Below are positions 42,085 to 50,395 of a stretch of DNA of 64,000 nt, one piece after another. The DNA is from Spirochaetia bacterium. Lineage in GTDB: Bacteria; Spirochaetota; Spirochaetia; DAHUYW01. The notes under the pieces were generated by a model. That model was not told where the DNA came from. It did no database searches and worked only from the letters and a program-made list of their open reading frames with translations. The stretch covers positions 1 through 64,000 of the forward strand of contig JASHNV010000058.1 in NCBI GenBank assembly GCA_030041455.1, in the 5' to 3' direction. Position numbers and translations under genes: made by a program. Each line of letters begins with the position of its first letter. Position 1 is the first letter of the stretch.

Positions 42085-42530
42085 AGCGTTCCTTGACGCC
42101 GATTCCCATCCGGTAGCCTCCGTGAGGGGCGGGGTTCGGCGACGGGCGCCCTCCGGATTCCGCGGCGAAGGCGCCGAATCCGGGCTCCCTGTCGATCGCG
42201 CCCGCTTTCAGCGTCTCCTGAAACGCTCCTTGGCTCATCGCGAGCGCGACGAAGCGCCCCGCGTCGCGCGTCTCGACGCCGTGGAAGACGACCTCCTTCG
42301 AGAAGCGGAACGAGACCCGAGGCGCCCGGACGCCCGCGGGCCGTCTCCGGGTCCCGGGCGAAGAGCTCATGAGAGAGCCGCTCGGGCTCCGCCCCGATCG
42401 AAGCGGGCCGGTCGCAGTCGTAGGTTGCGAAGACGCCCGCGGGAGGAGGGCGCGGCGGAACTCCCGACGGGAGGCTTCAGGCTCCACCCGGTGAAAGGGC
42501 TGCGAGCAGGTGAGGATGTCCGCCACGAGT
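42085..42530 (-). pseudogene. Class I SAM-dependent methyltransferase, decayed
   Basis: Pieces in different minus-strand frames assemble into the C-terminal two thirds of a methyltransferase: ADILTCSQPFHRVEPEASRR, then GVFATYDCDRPASIGAEPER with LSHELFARDPET, then RFSKEVVFHGVETRDAGRFV with ALAMSQGAFQETLKAG, and finally YRMGIGVKE. The family pattern is D(I/L)VTCSQS.HWMEP, GGVFA.YDCDWPP, F.KEVVLHSVE and LALSQG..QTLLK. The glycine-rich SAM motif in the missing N-terminus is not recognisable. At least two frameshifts; inactive. Confidence 0.6.
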
Positions 42531-42633
42531 CGGCGAGGGAAATGCGCGTCAGTCGCCCGAGGCGGGATCGCACGTCGGATCGACGTCGCGGAAGCGCCTG
42601 AATCACGGCGACTCGCGCGGCAAGCACGCCGGC

Positions 42634-42662
42634 TTGAACAGCGAGTCCGTTGTCGGTAGGAT
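42634..42662 (+). promoter_or_regulatory. Promoter of purU
   Basis: TTGAAC (42634-42639), 17-base spacer, TAGGAT (42657-42662), about 18 bases before ATG 42681. Confidence 0.6.
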
Positions 42663-42680
42663 GACAACCACGGACGGGAC

Positions 42681-43559
42681 ATGCCGGAACAAGCCGCCGA
42701 GAGACGCCGCGAGACAGCAATTCTCCTCCTTTCGTGCCGGGACACCCGCGGGATCGTGGCGGAGATCTCGCACTTCATCTTCGCGTATGACGGGAACATC
42801 CTCCACTCCGACCAGCACTTCGACGGGGAGACGCGAACCTTCTTCATGCGCATCGAGTGGGATCTCGAGCTCTTCTCGATTCCGAAGGAGAAAATCGCGG
42901 CCGCCTTCGAGCCCATTGCGGTCAAGTTCGCGATGAGCTGGCGCCTCGAGCTCTCTTCCAAGCGGGCGCGCATCGCGATTTTCGTCTCGGGATTCGATCA
43001 CTGCCTCTACGAGCTTCTGATCCGCAACCGCTCGGGGGAGCTCAACGCCGAGATTCCCCTCATCATCGGCAACCACGAGACCGCCGAGCCGATTGCCCGC
43101 TATTTCGACGTGCCGTTTCATCTCTTCAAGGTGACGGAGGACGGAAAGCGCGAGGCCGAGGCGCGCCAGCTCGCGCTCCTGCGAGAAAACCGGATCGATC
43201 TCGTCGTCCTTGCCCGCTACATGCAGATCCTCGGGGAGGGCTTCGTGTCCGAGTTTCGCGACCGCATCATCAACATCCACCACTCGTTTCTTCCCGCTTT
43301 CGTCGGCGCCCGGCCCTATCACCAGGCGCACTCGCGGGGAGTGAAGATCATCGGGGCGACGAGCCACTACGTCACCGCGGAGCTCGATCAGGGGCCGATC
43401 ATCGAGCAGGACGTCGCGCGCATAACGCACCGCGACTCCGTCGGCGACCTCATCCTCAAGGGGAAAAATCTCGAAAAGCTCGTCCTGTCGCGCGCGGTCA
43501 AGCTCCACCTCGATCACAAGATTCTCGTGTTCGGCAACAAGACCGTGGTGTTTGACTGA
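42681..43559 (+). CDS. purU: Formyltetrahydrofolate deformylase
   Basis: The 292-residue protein has an N-terminal ACT domain (residues 13-90, ILLLSCRDTRGIVAEISHFI) and a C-terminal formyl-transferase domain with IAIFVSGFDHCLYELLIRNR, FVSEFRDRIINIHHSFLPAF and ATSHYVTAELDQGPIIEQDV. The catalytic Asn-His-Asp set is in NIHHS, SHYVT and LDQG. PurU releases formate from 10-formyltetrahydrofolate, feeding PurT and balancing one-carbon pools. Downstream CYTH gene starts 22 bases after its stop. Confidence 0.93.
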   Translation: MPEQAAERRRETAILLLSCRDTRGIVAEISHFIFAYDGNILHSDQHFDGETRTFFMRIEWDLELFSIPKEKIAAAFEPIAVKFAMSWRLELSSKRARIAIFVSGFDHCLYELLIRNRSGELNAEIPLIIGNHETAEPIARYFDVPFHLFKVTEDGKREAEARQLALLRENRIDLVVLARYMQILGEGFVSEFRDRIINIHHSFLPAFVGARPYHQAHSRGVKIIGATSHYVTAELDQGPIIEQDVARITHRDSVGDLILKGKNLEKLVLSRAVKLHLDHKILVFGNKTVVFD

Positions 43560-43581
43560 CGCGGCGGGAAGGAGGACGGCC

Positions 43582-44112
43582 GTGATCGAGGTCGAGGTCA
43601 AGGCGTGGGTCGAGGACCCCGCGGCGCTTGAGCGGGTCCTTTCGGCGCGCTTTCCCTTCGTCGGGACCTTCCGGAAGGAGGACGTGTATTTTCGCCTTCC
43701 CGGCGCGTCGAGCGAGTTCCGACTGCGGCGAGCGGAGGGCGAGTCGGTGGTGACCGCGAAGGAGAAATCGATCGACTCGGGGGTCGAAGTGAACGTGGAA
43801 ACCGAGTTTACGGTCTCCGACGCCGAGGCGTTCGAGCGCTTCGCCCGCGCGATCGGCGCCGAGCCCTTCGTCCGCAAGACGAAGGTGGGGCGAGCCTACG
43901 GCGCGGAGGCGGTCCGCATCGAGCTTTCCGAGGTCGCGCGCCTCGGAACCTTCATCGAGATCGAGAAGCTCATCGACGAGGGGCGCGCCGCGGAGGCCTC
44001 CGCGGCGCGGAGCGAGCTCCTCGACCTCCTCGCGAGCCTCGGCGTCGGTCTCGAGAAGGTCGAGCGCCGCTACTACATCGACATGCTCATGGAGCGGGAT
44101 CGGCGCGGCTGA
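43582..44112 (+). CDS. CYTH-domain protein (class IV adenylate cyclase/thiamine triphosphatase fold)
   Basis: GTG 43582 lies six bases after GGAGG and gives 176 residues starting MIEVEVKAW with the diagnostic ExExK motif at residues 3-7. Strands EDVYFRLPGASSEFRLRRAE, VVTAKEKSIDSGVEVNVETE, FVRKTKVGRAYGAEAVRIEL and GTFIEIEKLID complete the tunnel-shaped CYTH barrel with its Glu, Arg and Lys residues. It is closest to CyaB-like class IV cyclases, but many such proteins are triphosphatases. Substrate is undecided. Confidence 0.88.
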   Translation: MIEVEVKAWVEDPAALERVLSARFPFVGTFRKEDVYFRLPGASSEFRLRRAEGESVVTAKEKSIDSGVEVNVETEFTVSDAEAFERFARAIGAEPFVRKTKVGRAYGAEAVRIELSEVARLGTFIEIEKLIDEGRAAEASAARSELLDLLASLGVGLEKVERRYYIDMLMERDRRG

Positions 44113-44120
44113 AGGCTTCG

Positions 44121-45104
44121 CTACACCGCCAGGTGCATGTCGCGGCCGACGACGGAGAGGGCCTCCTCGCGGTGGGCACGGGCGGCCTCCATGAACCGGT
44201 AGAAGTGGCTCGAGAAGAAGCCCGCCTTCGCGGGGACCGGCTTCCGCCGCGCGAGCTTCGATTTGTACAACACCTCGTCCTTCAGCCACAGAAACTTGTC
44301 GTAACCGCCCTGCGCCGCCTCCTCGTCGGGAATCTCGTCGGTGACGATCGCCTCGGCGATCCACTCGGCGCGGTCGAACGGGGCCATCTCCTCGGCGATC
44401 GTGAGATCGAGGATTCGCTCCTCCTGGCCCGCCGGACCGAGGAGCGACGCGAGGCGGTCGAGAACCGCCTCCGCGTCGTCGAACGGCCTCCGATTAAAGG
44501 CGCACAGATACTTGTAGATCTTCCGCGCCGCCGCGAGGTCGCGGGTCCGGTTGACGACCCGCTGGCGAGCGGGAACGAGGCGAGGATCGGTCCAGATCTC
44601 CGACAGGCGGTCCGGCGCGCGAAGCGCCTGCGCGTGGCCGATCGGCGGTATCACCGAGGCCGTGTCGACGACGTTCCACTCCTCCCGCACGCCGGAGAAG
44701 TTCTGATGCGCCCAGGAATCGGCGTAGGTGTGGAGCGCGACGCCGAGGCGATAGGGATCCCGCGAGCGCAGCGCCGCGATCAGGAGCCGCTTGACGCCCG
44801 GAGAGCCGGGCGTGCAGTTGAGCCGATTCGATCGGCCGTCGAGGCGCTCCGCGTCGGGATAGTCGGGATCGCCGGGAAAGAAATGGAACGGGATGTACAC
44901 GTTCCGCGGAGTTTCGACGTTCCAGAAGCCGAAGTTCTGCGTCGAGATGGTGGTGTACGTGGAGCTGGCGGCGTCGACCGCGTAGGCGACCACGTTGTAG
45001 TCCACGAACTGGGAGGCGTAGGAGATGACGCGCGCCTCCTCGGCCGGAAAACCGGCGCGCCTGCAGAGGTAGTTGAGAATGTAGTAATGGAACTCGATGT
45101 TCAC
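44121..45104 (-). CDS. DUF6765 family protein (zinc-phospholipase C-like fold)
   Basis: The 327-residue protein begins MNIEFHYYILNYLCRRAGFP at GTG 45104 and contains VISYASQFVDYNVV, YIPFHFFPG and LGVALHTYADSWAHQNFSGV. The histidines in EFHYY, IPFHFF and ALHTYADSWAHQNF recall metal-binding residues of phospholipase C/S1 nuclease-like folds, and the family is known as DUF6765 in spirochaetes and some Firmicutes. No signal peptide is visible, so it is probably cytoplasmic. Its start lies 28 bases after the stop of the metallo-beta-lactamase-fold gene, so the two may be cotranscribed. Confidence 0.7.
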   Translation of the reverse strand: MNIEFHYYILNYLCRRAGFPAEEARVISYASQFVDYNVVAYAVDAASSTYTTISTQNFGFWNVETPRNVYIPFHFFPGDPDYPDAERLDGRSNRLNCTPGSPGVKRLLIAALRSRDPYRLGVALHTYADSWAHQNFSGVREEWNVVDTASVIPPIGHAQALRAPDRLSEIWTDPRLVPARQRVVNRTRDLAAARKIYKYLCAFNRRPFDDAEAVLDRLASLLGPAGQEERILDLTIAEEMAPFDRAEWIAEAIVTDEIPDEEAAQGGYDKFLWLKDEVLYKSKLARRKPVPAKAGFFSSHFYRFMEAARAHREEALSVVGRDMHLAV

Positions 45105-45132
45105 GCCCGGGATCCGCGGCGGAGCGCTCCGC

Positions 45133-45981
45133 TCAGCCGAAGATGTAGCTCGTCCATTGCTTCCCGAGCCCCGCGAAGCCGCACTCCGCGACCTTCTTCT
45201 CGTTCGCTTCCCAATTGTCGCCGTAGTGAACGAGGTACATCTTGCGCTTGATTTCCGCCGGATAGGAATTGAGCTCGTCGATGCCGGCGTGAACCCCGCC
45301 GTTGAAGAACTGGCAGTCGTGAAAAATTATCTCCGGCTTGAACAGCTTGTCGAAGGTATAGACGAGATCTTCGTCGAAACGGGTGTCGCTCGTGAACATC
45401 ACCCGGTCGTCGATCATGAGGCCGCAGCTCCAGAAGGAGCTTTGCCACGTGGCGGGATTGTCGGGTATGTGCTTGGTTCGATAGAACTTGATGTTGATCG
45501 ACCCGATGGTCGCCTCGTGCGTCTCGCGCGGCAAGGTCTCAAGCCACACCGGGCGGACGATCTCCCACATGTCGTCGAAGGTCAGCACCTGGCCCGAACG
45601 CTCCTCGTTGAAGGCCGAGCCTCCCCGGAGGGACATCTCCCACAGGAGCGTCTGGTAGGTCGGGTTGATGATGATGCTCGGCTTTTCCCGCCGGACGTAC
45701 CGGTTGAGGAGCATGACCTCCTCGAGACCTCCGATATGGTCGGCGTGGGAGTGCGTGATGAGGAAGGTCCGCAGGTCCGTGACCTGCAGACCGATCTCGT
45801 GGATGGCCTGGGGAGCCTTGGAGCCGAAATCGACCATCACGTGATCTTTTCCCTTGATGACTAGGAGGTTCGTCTGGTAGTTGCGCTTCGTGAAGGCGCT
45901 CCCCACCCCGAGGAAGAAGAGCGTGAGCTTTCCGTCGTTCACGAGGGAAAGTGGAAGCTTCTTAAGCTTGCGAATCTCCAT
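45133..45981 (-). CDS. Metallo-beta-lactamase-fold hydrolase
   Basis: The 282-residue protein has the metal motif HSHADHIGG with His77, His79, Asp81 and His82, preceded by DHVMVDFGSK and followed by a third-ligand region RTKHIPD near 170, FTSDTRF near 195 and EIIFHDCQFFNGG near 215. This looks like the RNase Z/cyclic-phosphodiesterase branch of the superfamily. AGGAG lies six bases before ATG 45981. It acts in the cytoplasm; the substrate could be an RNA end or a cyclic nucleotide, which cannot be decided here. Confidence 0.85.
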   Translation of the reverse strand: MEIRKLKKLPLSLVNDGKLTLFFLGVGSAFTKRNYQTNLLVIKGKDHVMVDFGSKAPQAIHEIGLQVTDLRTFLITHSHADHIGGLEEVMLLNRYVRREKPSIIINPTYQTLLWEMSLRGGSAFNEERSGQVLTFDDMWEIVRPVWLETLPRETHEATIGSINIKFYRTKHIPDNPATWQSSFWSCGLMIDDRVMFTSDTRFDEDLVYTFDKLFKPEIIFHDCQFFNGGVHAGIDELNSYPAEIKRKMYLVHYGDNWEANEKKVAECGFAGLGKQWTSYIFG

Positions 45982-46003
45982 GGATGGCTCCTGCCTACGC
46001 TAA

Positions 46004-46032
46004 AGTATAGTTCATTCTCGACCCGTTTTCGA
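46004..46032 (-). promoter_or_regulatory. Promoter of the metallo-hydrolase gene
   Basis: Minus strand: TCGAAA (46032-46027), 17-base spacer, TATACT (46009-46004), about 22 bases before ATG 45981. Confidence 0.5.
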
Positions 46033-46047
46033 GCCGCCGCAACGACC

Positions 46048-46075
46048 CCGGACCTGAGCCCGGGCTCAGGTCCGG
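46048..46075. terminator. Perfect 28-bp palindrome over the stop codon of the HTH-EIIA gene
   Basis: CCGGACCTGAGCCC (46048-46061) and GGGCTCAGGTCCGG (46062-46075) are exact reverse complements with no loop. The stop codon of the HTH-EIIA gene (46068-46066) lies within it. On the minus strand it is followed by GGGTCGTTGCGG, without a T-tract. Likely an RNA-end structure or a rho-independent-like terminator lacking U; a dimeric protein site is possible. Confidence 0.5.
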
Positions 46076-46758
46076 TCTTCCTCCTGCAGAGCCTGGAGAA
46101 CGGCGTCCTCGTCGCGGGCGGCGAGAATTTTCGCGTTGAGCTTGCGCTCCCCGAGAAGCATGTTGAGCTTCGCCATGACCCGCAGGTGGACGACGTCGCT
46201 GTCGGTGGAGAGGAGGAAGAAGAGCGTGGTCTTCTCGCCGTCGAGCGCGTCGAAGTCGGTTCCCTGGCGGCATACCCCGACCACCAAGACCGGCTGGGAC
46301 GTCCGCGACTCTTTCTGGCGGCGGATGTGGGGGAAAGCAACCCCCCGGCCGAGCGCCGTCGAGATCATGTGCTCCCGCTCCATGAGCTTCGCGAGGAACT
46401 CCTCGCCGTCGGGCACCACGGCCGCCTCCACTAGGGGACGGACGAGCTGGCGGAGAACCTCCTCCTTCGTCCCCGGGGTCACGCTCAACAGGATATGGCG
46501 CTTCTCCGTCAGCCGGGAGAGCGGTACCGGCTCGCGGGTGGCCTCGATCAGCTTGACGAGCTCGCTTTTCGGCGGGCTTTTCATGCGCGCCGCGAGCCAT
46601 TCGTCGATCATGGCGCGCCGAAAGCGCCATTGGCTCGCCACCTTGATGGATGGGATTTCGTCGTTGTGGACCATCCGAAGGACCGTTTTTTCCGCTACCT
46701 TCAGGTAATGCGCCACCTCGGCAAGCGTGAGGAGCTCACGTGACGTATCATTTTCCAT
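46066..46758 (-). CDS. Helix-turn-helix protein fused to a PTS EIIA (fructose/PtsN-type) domain
   Basis: ATG 46758 follows GGAGGAAC. The 230-residue protein has an excisionase-like DNA-binding domain (residues 9-58: LLTLAEVAHYLKVAEKTVLR, SQWRFRRAMIDEWL) and a PTS EIIA type-2 domain (about 85-228). His144 in GRGVAFPHIRR is the expected phosphorylation site and QGTDFDALDGEKTTLFFLLS is characteristic. Such fusions sense phosphorylation by the nitrogen or sugar PTS and bind DNA directly. No EIIB or EIIC gene is near, so it is regulatory, not a transport component. Its 3' end lies in a 28-bp palindrome. Confidence 0.85.
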   Translation of the reverse strand: MENDTSRELLTLAEVAHYLKVAEKTVLRMVHNDEIPSIKVASQWRFRRAMIDEWLAARMKSPPKSELVKLIEATREPVPLSRLTEKRHILLSVTPGTKEEVLRQLVRPLVEAAVVPDGEEFLAKLMEREHMISTALGRGVAFPHIRRQKESRTSQPVLVVGVCRQGTDFDALDGEKTTLFFLLSTDSDVVHLRVMAKLNMLLGERKLNAKILAARDEDAVLQALQEEDRT

Positions 46759-46786
46759 GATGTTCCTCCAACAGCTCGAAAAGTCC

Positions 46787-46814
46787 ATTATAGTCCGTTG
46801 AAGGCCGCGGTCAA
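46787..46814 (-). promoter_or_regulatory. Near-consensus promoter of the HTH-EIIA gene
   Basis: Minus strand: TTGACC (46814-46809), 16-base spacer, TATAAT (46792-46787), the only perfect -10 noticed in the window. The leader is about 22 bases with GGAGGAAC. Confidence 0.75.
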
Positions 46815-46869
46815 GCGTCGCGCGCTGCTCCGGCGACCCGCCGCGGAGCCGGTCCCACTCGGACCCAGG

Positions 46870-47904
46870 CTACTGGCAGAAGAAGCGGAACGTTGTCCGT
46901 TGGTGGTAGCGCTCGCCGGGTCGCAGAATCGTGCTCGGAAACTTGGGCTGATTGACGGCGTCCGGAAAGTCCTCGGTCTCCAGGCAGAAGGCGGAGTGCT
47001 TCGCGAAGCGCTTTCCGCCCCGCCCCTGGATGCCCGTGAGCATGTTCCCCGTGTAGAATTGAATGCCGGGCTGCGTCGTGCGGACCTCAAGGCCGCGTCC
47101 CGAGCCGGGCTCGTAGACGCGAGCCGCCTTCTGCAGGCCGGTTCCGCGCTTTCGGATCGCGAAGCAGTGGTCGTAGCCGCCCGACGACTCGATCTCGCCG
47201 CCGATCGCGGTCTCGGAGCGGAGGTCGAACTTCGTCCCCTCCACCTTGGCGAGCTCTCCGGTGGGAATCAGGTCGGCGTCGACCGGAAGGTACTGCTCGG
47301 CGTAGATGGTGACGCGGTGACCGCGAATATCGCCGGAGCCGGCTCCGCGCAGGTTCCAGTAGGCGTGATTGGTCAAATTGACCGGCGTCGGCTTGTCGGT
47401 GGTCGCCTCGTAGTCGATCTCGAGGACGTCCTGCTCGTCGAGGGTATAGGTGACCCGCGCGTCCAGGGTCCCGGGATAGCCCTCCTCGCCGTCCGGGCTC
47501 ACGTAGGCGAGGCGCACGCCGGCTCGGTCGGGCCGGCTGAAGGGGGAGGCGTCCCACAGCGCGCGGTCGAAGCCCCGCTTGCCGCCGTGAAGGTGGCTCG
47601 GCCCTTCGTTGCAAAACAGCGCGTATTCCTTCCCGTCGAGGACGAATGTCCCTTTTCCGATCCGGTTTGCGTACCGGCCGATCGTCGCGCCGAAGTAGGG
47701 GTGGGCGCCGAGGTAGCCTTCCAGAGCGTCGAAGCCGAGCGTGATCTCCTCGCTTCGATCGTGGGCGTTGGGGGTCTTCACCGACGAGAGCGTCGCTCCG
47801 TAGGTGATGATCTGGATGGTGATTCCGTTGCCGTTCTGAATGGTGTACTGATCCACGCTTCGGCCCTCCGGAATCTTGCCGAACACGCGATGGGAAAGCT
47901 GCAT
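46870..47904 (-). CDS. galM: Aldose 1-epimerase (galactose mutarotase)
   Basis: The 344-residue protein shows the complete GalM pattern: IQIITYGATLSSVKTPN, ATIGRYANRIGKGTFVLDGK, LHGGKRGFDRALWDA, NLTNHAYWNLRG with the catalytic acid His near residue 175, GGYDHCF and FCLETEDFPDAVNQPKFPST with the catalytic base Glu near 308. It interconverts alpha and beta anomers of aldoses in the cytoplasm. A weak -10-like TAGAAT lies upstream between the AAA+ gene stop and ATG 47904, so it may have its own promoter besides readthrough from upstream. Confidence 0.92.
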   Translation of the reverse strand: MQLSHRVFGKIPEGRSVDQYTIQNGNGITIQIITYGATLSSVKTPNAHDRSEEITLGFDALEGYLGAHPYFGATIGRYANRIGKGTFVLDGKEYALFCNEGPSHLHGGKRGFDRALWDASPFSRPDRAGVRLAYVSPDGEEGYPGTLDARVTYTLDEQDVLEIDYEATTDKPTPVNLTNHAYWNLRGAGSGDIRGHRVTIYAEQYLPVDADLIPTGELAKVEGTKFDLRSETAIGGEIESSGGYDHCFAIRKRGTGLQKAARVYEPGSGRGLEVRTTQPGIQFYTGNMLTGIQGRGGKRFAKHSAFCLETEDFPDAVNQPKFPSTILRPGERYHQRTTFRFFCQ

Positions 47905-47931
47905 GTGACACCTCAGTCGAACATTCTATCG

Positions 47932-49683
47932 CTATTCGCGCTCTCCGAGAAGGGTCTTCAGCTCCCGAATCTCATCGATGAGCTTCGCGCGCTCGAGATT
48001 CTGAAACCGTTTCGGCACCATCTCCCGGCTCGTGCATTCGAGGACGGCGACGAGGTTTTGAAGCTCGATCTCGTGCGGATAGGCCGGGGGAACGAAATCC
48101 GCGAAGGTCTCCTCGAGATCGTCGCGGCTGATCGTGACGTGATTGTTCATCGCCGCGTTGAACTTCGCTCGGATGAGGATCGACTCGAGGTCCGCGCCCG
48201 AGCAGTCGAAGCGGAACTTCTTCAGGAGATCCGATACGGCGACGCTTTCCACGCGAAGCCGGAGCTTCTTGACGAGGGTCTGGAAGAGATCCTCGCGATC
48301 GTCGGCGGTCTCGGGGTAGAACAGGGCGAGGTGCTCCTCGGCGCGCCCCTGCCGTTTGAGGTCGATCGGAAGCAGGTCGGGACGGCAGGTGATGAGGAAC
48401 CAGATGATCTTGCCGCGATACTCGGTGTTTCCCATGAAGGAGGTGATCTGCGCGAAGACCCGGTTGCTCGTGCCGGAGTCCCCGTCCTGGTCGCGATCGC
48501 CGAGAAAGGCGTCGGCCTCGTCGATCATCACCCCCACCGGCGCCATCGCCTTGAGGATGCTCAGCGCCTTTTCGAGGTTCGCCTCGGTCACTCCCTGCCA
48601 CTTCGAGCGGAAGTTCCGGAACTTCACGATCGGGATGCCGATCTCTCCGGCGAAGGCGGTCACCATGAAGGACTTGCCGGTCCCGATCGGGCCCGCGATG
48701 AGGTAGCCCATGGGAAGAACGTCGAGTCGGCCCTGCTTGATCGCCCGAGCCGCGCTCTTGAAGCGCTTCTTCACGAAGGAGTGGCCGGAGATCATCGCCA
48801 GGTCGTGCTCCGATTCGATGAACTCGAGCAGCCCTATCGCCTCGTTCTCGATGATCTCCTTCTTTTTCTCGCGGAGGTATTCGAGGCTGATCTGCCGGCC
48901 CTCCTGGAACGACTCGGCGGCGAGCTGATTGAGGTTCATGAGATTCAGCCCGCTCGTAATCTTGGCCATCCGCGACGGGTTGAGCCTCGGCTCGAGAAGG
49001 AGCGAGCCCTCGCGCTCGAGAAACAGGAGGAAGCTTTCCCGCACCTCCTCGTCGGGGATCGGGATGTTGACCTTCACCGTGCTCGGCGAGCGCACGAGCC
49101 GGGGATTGATGTCGGCGAGGTTCTCCGTGAGGAGGATGACCGACACGTCGCCCTGGGTGAAGATCGGATCGTGCGACCACCGGTTTAAGGTCACGAGGTT
49201 GTAGCGGTCCTCCTCCGACAGCCGCGAGACCTCCGTATTCGAGACGATCGTCTCGGCGTAGTCGATGATCAAGACGATGCGCTTCTTCTTCGGCATGTTC
49301 ATGAGGAAGTATTTCTCTAGGAGGTTGAACGCTTTCAGCGGGTCGGACGACAGGAGATCCTCCTGCGGCTCGCCGGGATAGGCCTTCGTCATCATGGCGA
49401 GATATTCCCGCTGCATCTCCTGCGTGCAGAAGTTGATCCCGGAGGAACGGTCGTAGTAGGCGATGATGTCCCGATTTCCGAAGAGCACCTCCGAGATGAA
49501 CTCCTGGATCCGCACGAAGACGAACTCGCCTTCGAGCATCTTGTTCGGGAGAAAGTCCCGAATGTTCCCGTGGATGATGTAGAGATTTGCGGTCTTCGAG
49601 CAGTATTTGTAGGAAAGGTCCTGCGCCCACGAGGGCAGAACCTTGATGAACGGCAAATTTTTGAGAATCAGCTGTTCAGCCAT
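47932..49683 (-). CDS. Tandem AAA+ ATPase, Ycf46-like
   Basis: The 583-residue protein has two parts. The N-terminal region (residues 1-260) is a degenerate P-loop domain with VLIIDYAETIV and SVILLTENLADINPRLVRSP but no Walker A lysine. The C-terminal AAA+ domain has Walker A GPIGTGKSFMVTAFA near 332, a pore-loop KWQGVTE, Walker B VGVMIDEADAFL near 385, sensor 1 FLITCRPDLLP and arginine-finger/sensor 2 segments, ending in a helix bundle. The layout matches Ycf46-type proteins, whose role is poorly defined. AGGGGAGG precedes ATG 49683 and an excellent promoter drives it. Confidence 0.8.
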   Translation of the reverse strand: MAEQLILKNLPFIKVLPSWAQDLSYKYCSKTANLYIIHGNIRDFLPNKMLEGEFVFVRIQEFISEVLFGNRDIIAYYDRSSGINFCTQEMQREYLAMMTKAYPGEPQEDLLSSDPLKAFNLLEKYFLMNMPKKKRIVLIIDYAETIVSNTEVSRLSEEDRYNLVTLNRWSHDPIFTQGDVSVILLTENLADINPRLVRSPSTVKVNIPIPDEEVRESFLLFLEREGSLLLEPRLNPSRMAKITSGLNLMNLNQLAAESFQEGRQISLEYLREKKKEIIENEAIGLLEFIESEHDLAMISGHSFVKKRFKSAARAIKQGRLDVLPMGYLIAGPIGTGKSFMVTAFAGEIGIPIVKFRNFRSKWQGVTEANLEKALSILKAMAPVGVMIDEADAFLGDRDQDGDSGTSNRVFAQITSFMGNTEYRGKIIWFLITCRPDLLPIDLKRQGRAEEHLALFYPETADDREDLFQTLVKKLRLRVESVAVSDLLKKFRFDCSGADLESILIRAKFNAAMNNHVTISRDDLEETFADFVPPAYPHEIELQNLVAVLECTSREMVPKRFQNLERAKLIDEIRELKTLLGERE

Positions 49684-49725
49684 TTCCTCCCCTCCCCTAG
49701 GAAAGACGCCAAACGAACGCGTTCA

Positions 49726-49754
49726 AGTATAGACGCTCGACGGACGGCCGTCAA
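49726..49754 (-). promoter_or_regulatory. Strong promoter of the AAA+ gene
   Basis: Minus strand: TTGACG (49754-49749), 17-base spacer, TATACT (49731-49726), about 42 bases before ATG 49683. It diverges from the rnhA region. Confidence 0.7.
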
Positions 49755-49830
49755 CAAAACCTTCTCGCGGCTGATTGGCGAAGCGGGACGCGAGTGGATG
49801 TCGGACCGCCCTTTCTGGTAGGATGCCGGA

Positions 49831-50277
49831 GTGGATATCATCGTGTATACCGACGGAGGCTGCTCGGGGAATCCCGGACCGGGGGGCTGGGCGTACGTTC
49901 TCGTGGCGGGGGAGGCGAGGAGCGAGCGCTCGGGCGCGGAGCCTTCCACCACGAACAACCGCATGGAGCTCACCGCCGTCATCATGGCGCTCGAGGACCT
50001 CGGCGAACGTCCGGAGGGGGAGGCCGCCCACGTCGAGCTCCACACCGACTCCCGCTACGTCCAGCTCGGCATCACGGAGTGGATCGCGAAGTGGGTCCGC
50101 AACGACTGGAAGACCGCCTCGGGCGAGCCGGTGAAAAACCGCGAGCTCTGGCAGCGCCTCGCCGCGTGCGCCGCGAGGCTCGACGTGAGCTGGCGCTGGG
50201 TCAAGGGCCACGACGGAATCGAGCTCAACGAGCGCTGCGACGCGCTCGTGCGCGGCGCGATCGCCCGCTTGGGGTAG
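49831..50277 (+). CDS. rnhA: Ribonuclease HI
   Basis: The 148-residue protein matches RNase HI length and has all four acidic catalytic residues: Asp8 in [11 protein letters not shown], Glu46 in NNRMELTAV, Asp73 in LHTDSRYVQ and Asp137 in ERCDALV, plus His127 in VKGHDG. It removes RNA from RNA-DNA hybrids. GTG 49831 lies seven bases after TAGGAT (49819-49824), a possible -10, and has no clear ribosome site, so initiation may be leaderless. It diverges from the AAA+ gene. Confidence 0.95.
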   Translation: MDIIVYTDGGCSGNPGPGGWAYVLVAGEARSERSGAEPSTTNNRMELTAVIMALEDLGERPEGEAAHVELHTDSRYVQLGITEWIAKWVRNDWKTASGEPVKNRELWQRLAACAARLDVSWRWVKGHDGIELNERCDALVRGAIARLG

Positions 50278-50347
50278 GCCGCGCCCCGACGCGGGCGAGC
50301 GGGCGTGGCGAGGCGTCCGAACCCCGCGATTCCGGAAGGCCGCCGCC

Positions 50348-50376
50348 TTGGCAAACCCCCGCCTCCATGGTATCTT
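50348..50376 (+). promoter_or_regulatory. Promoter of the HtrA-like protease gene
   Basis: TTGGCA (50348-50353), 17-base spacer, TATCTT (50371-50376). Predicted start near 50383, leader about 13 bases with GGGGGGGAA before ATG 50396. Confidence 0.6.
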
Positions 50377-50395
50377 CCTCAAGCGGGGGGGAACG

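Noticed and set aside
45117-45130. Palindrome GCGGAGCGCTCCGC as a terminator
   Set aside because: Only 14 bases, lies at the junction of two same-strand genes and has no T-tract.
46798-49188. Plus-strand frame of 796 codons
   Set aside because: Antisense to galM and the AAA+ gene, which both show clear catalytic motifs.
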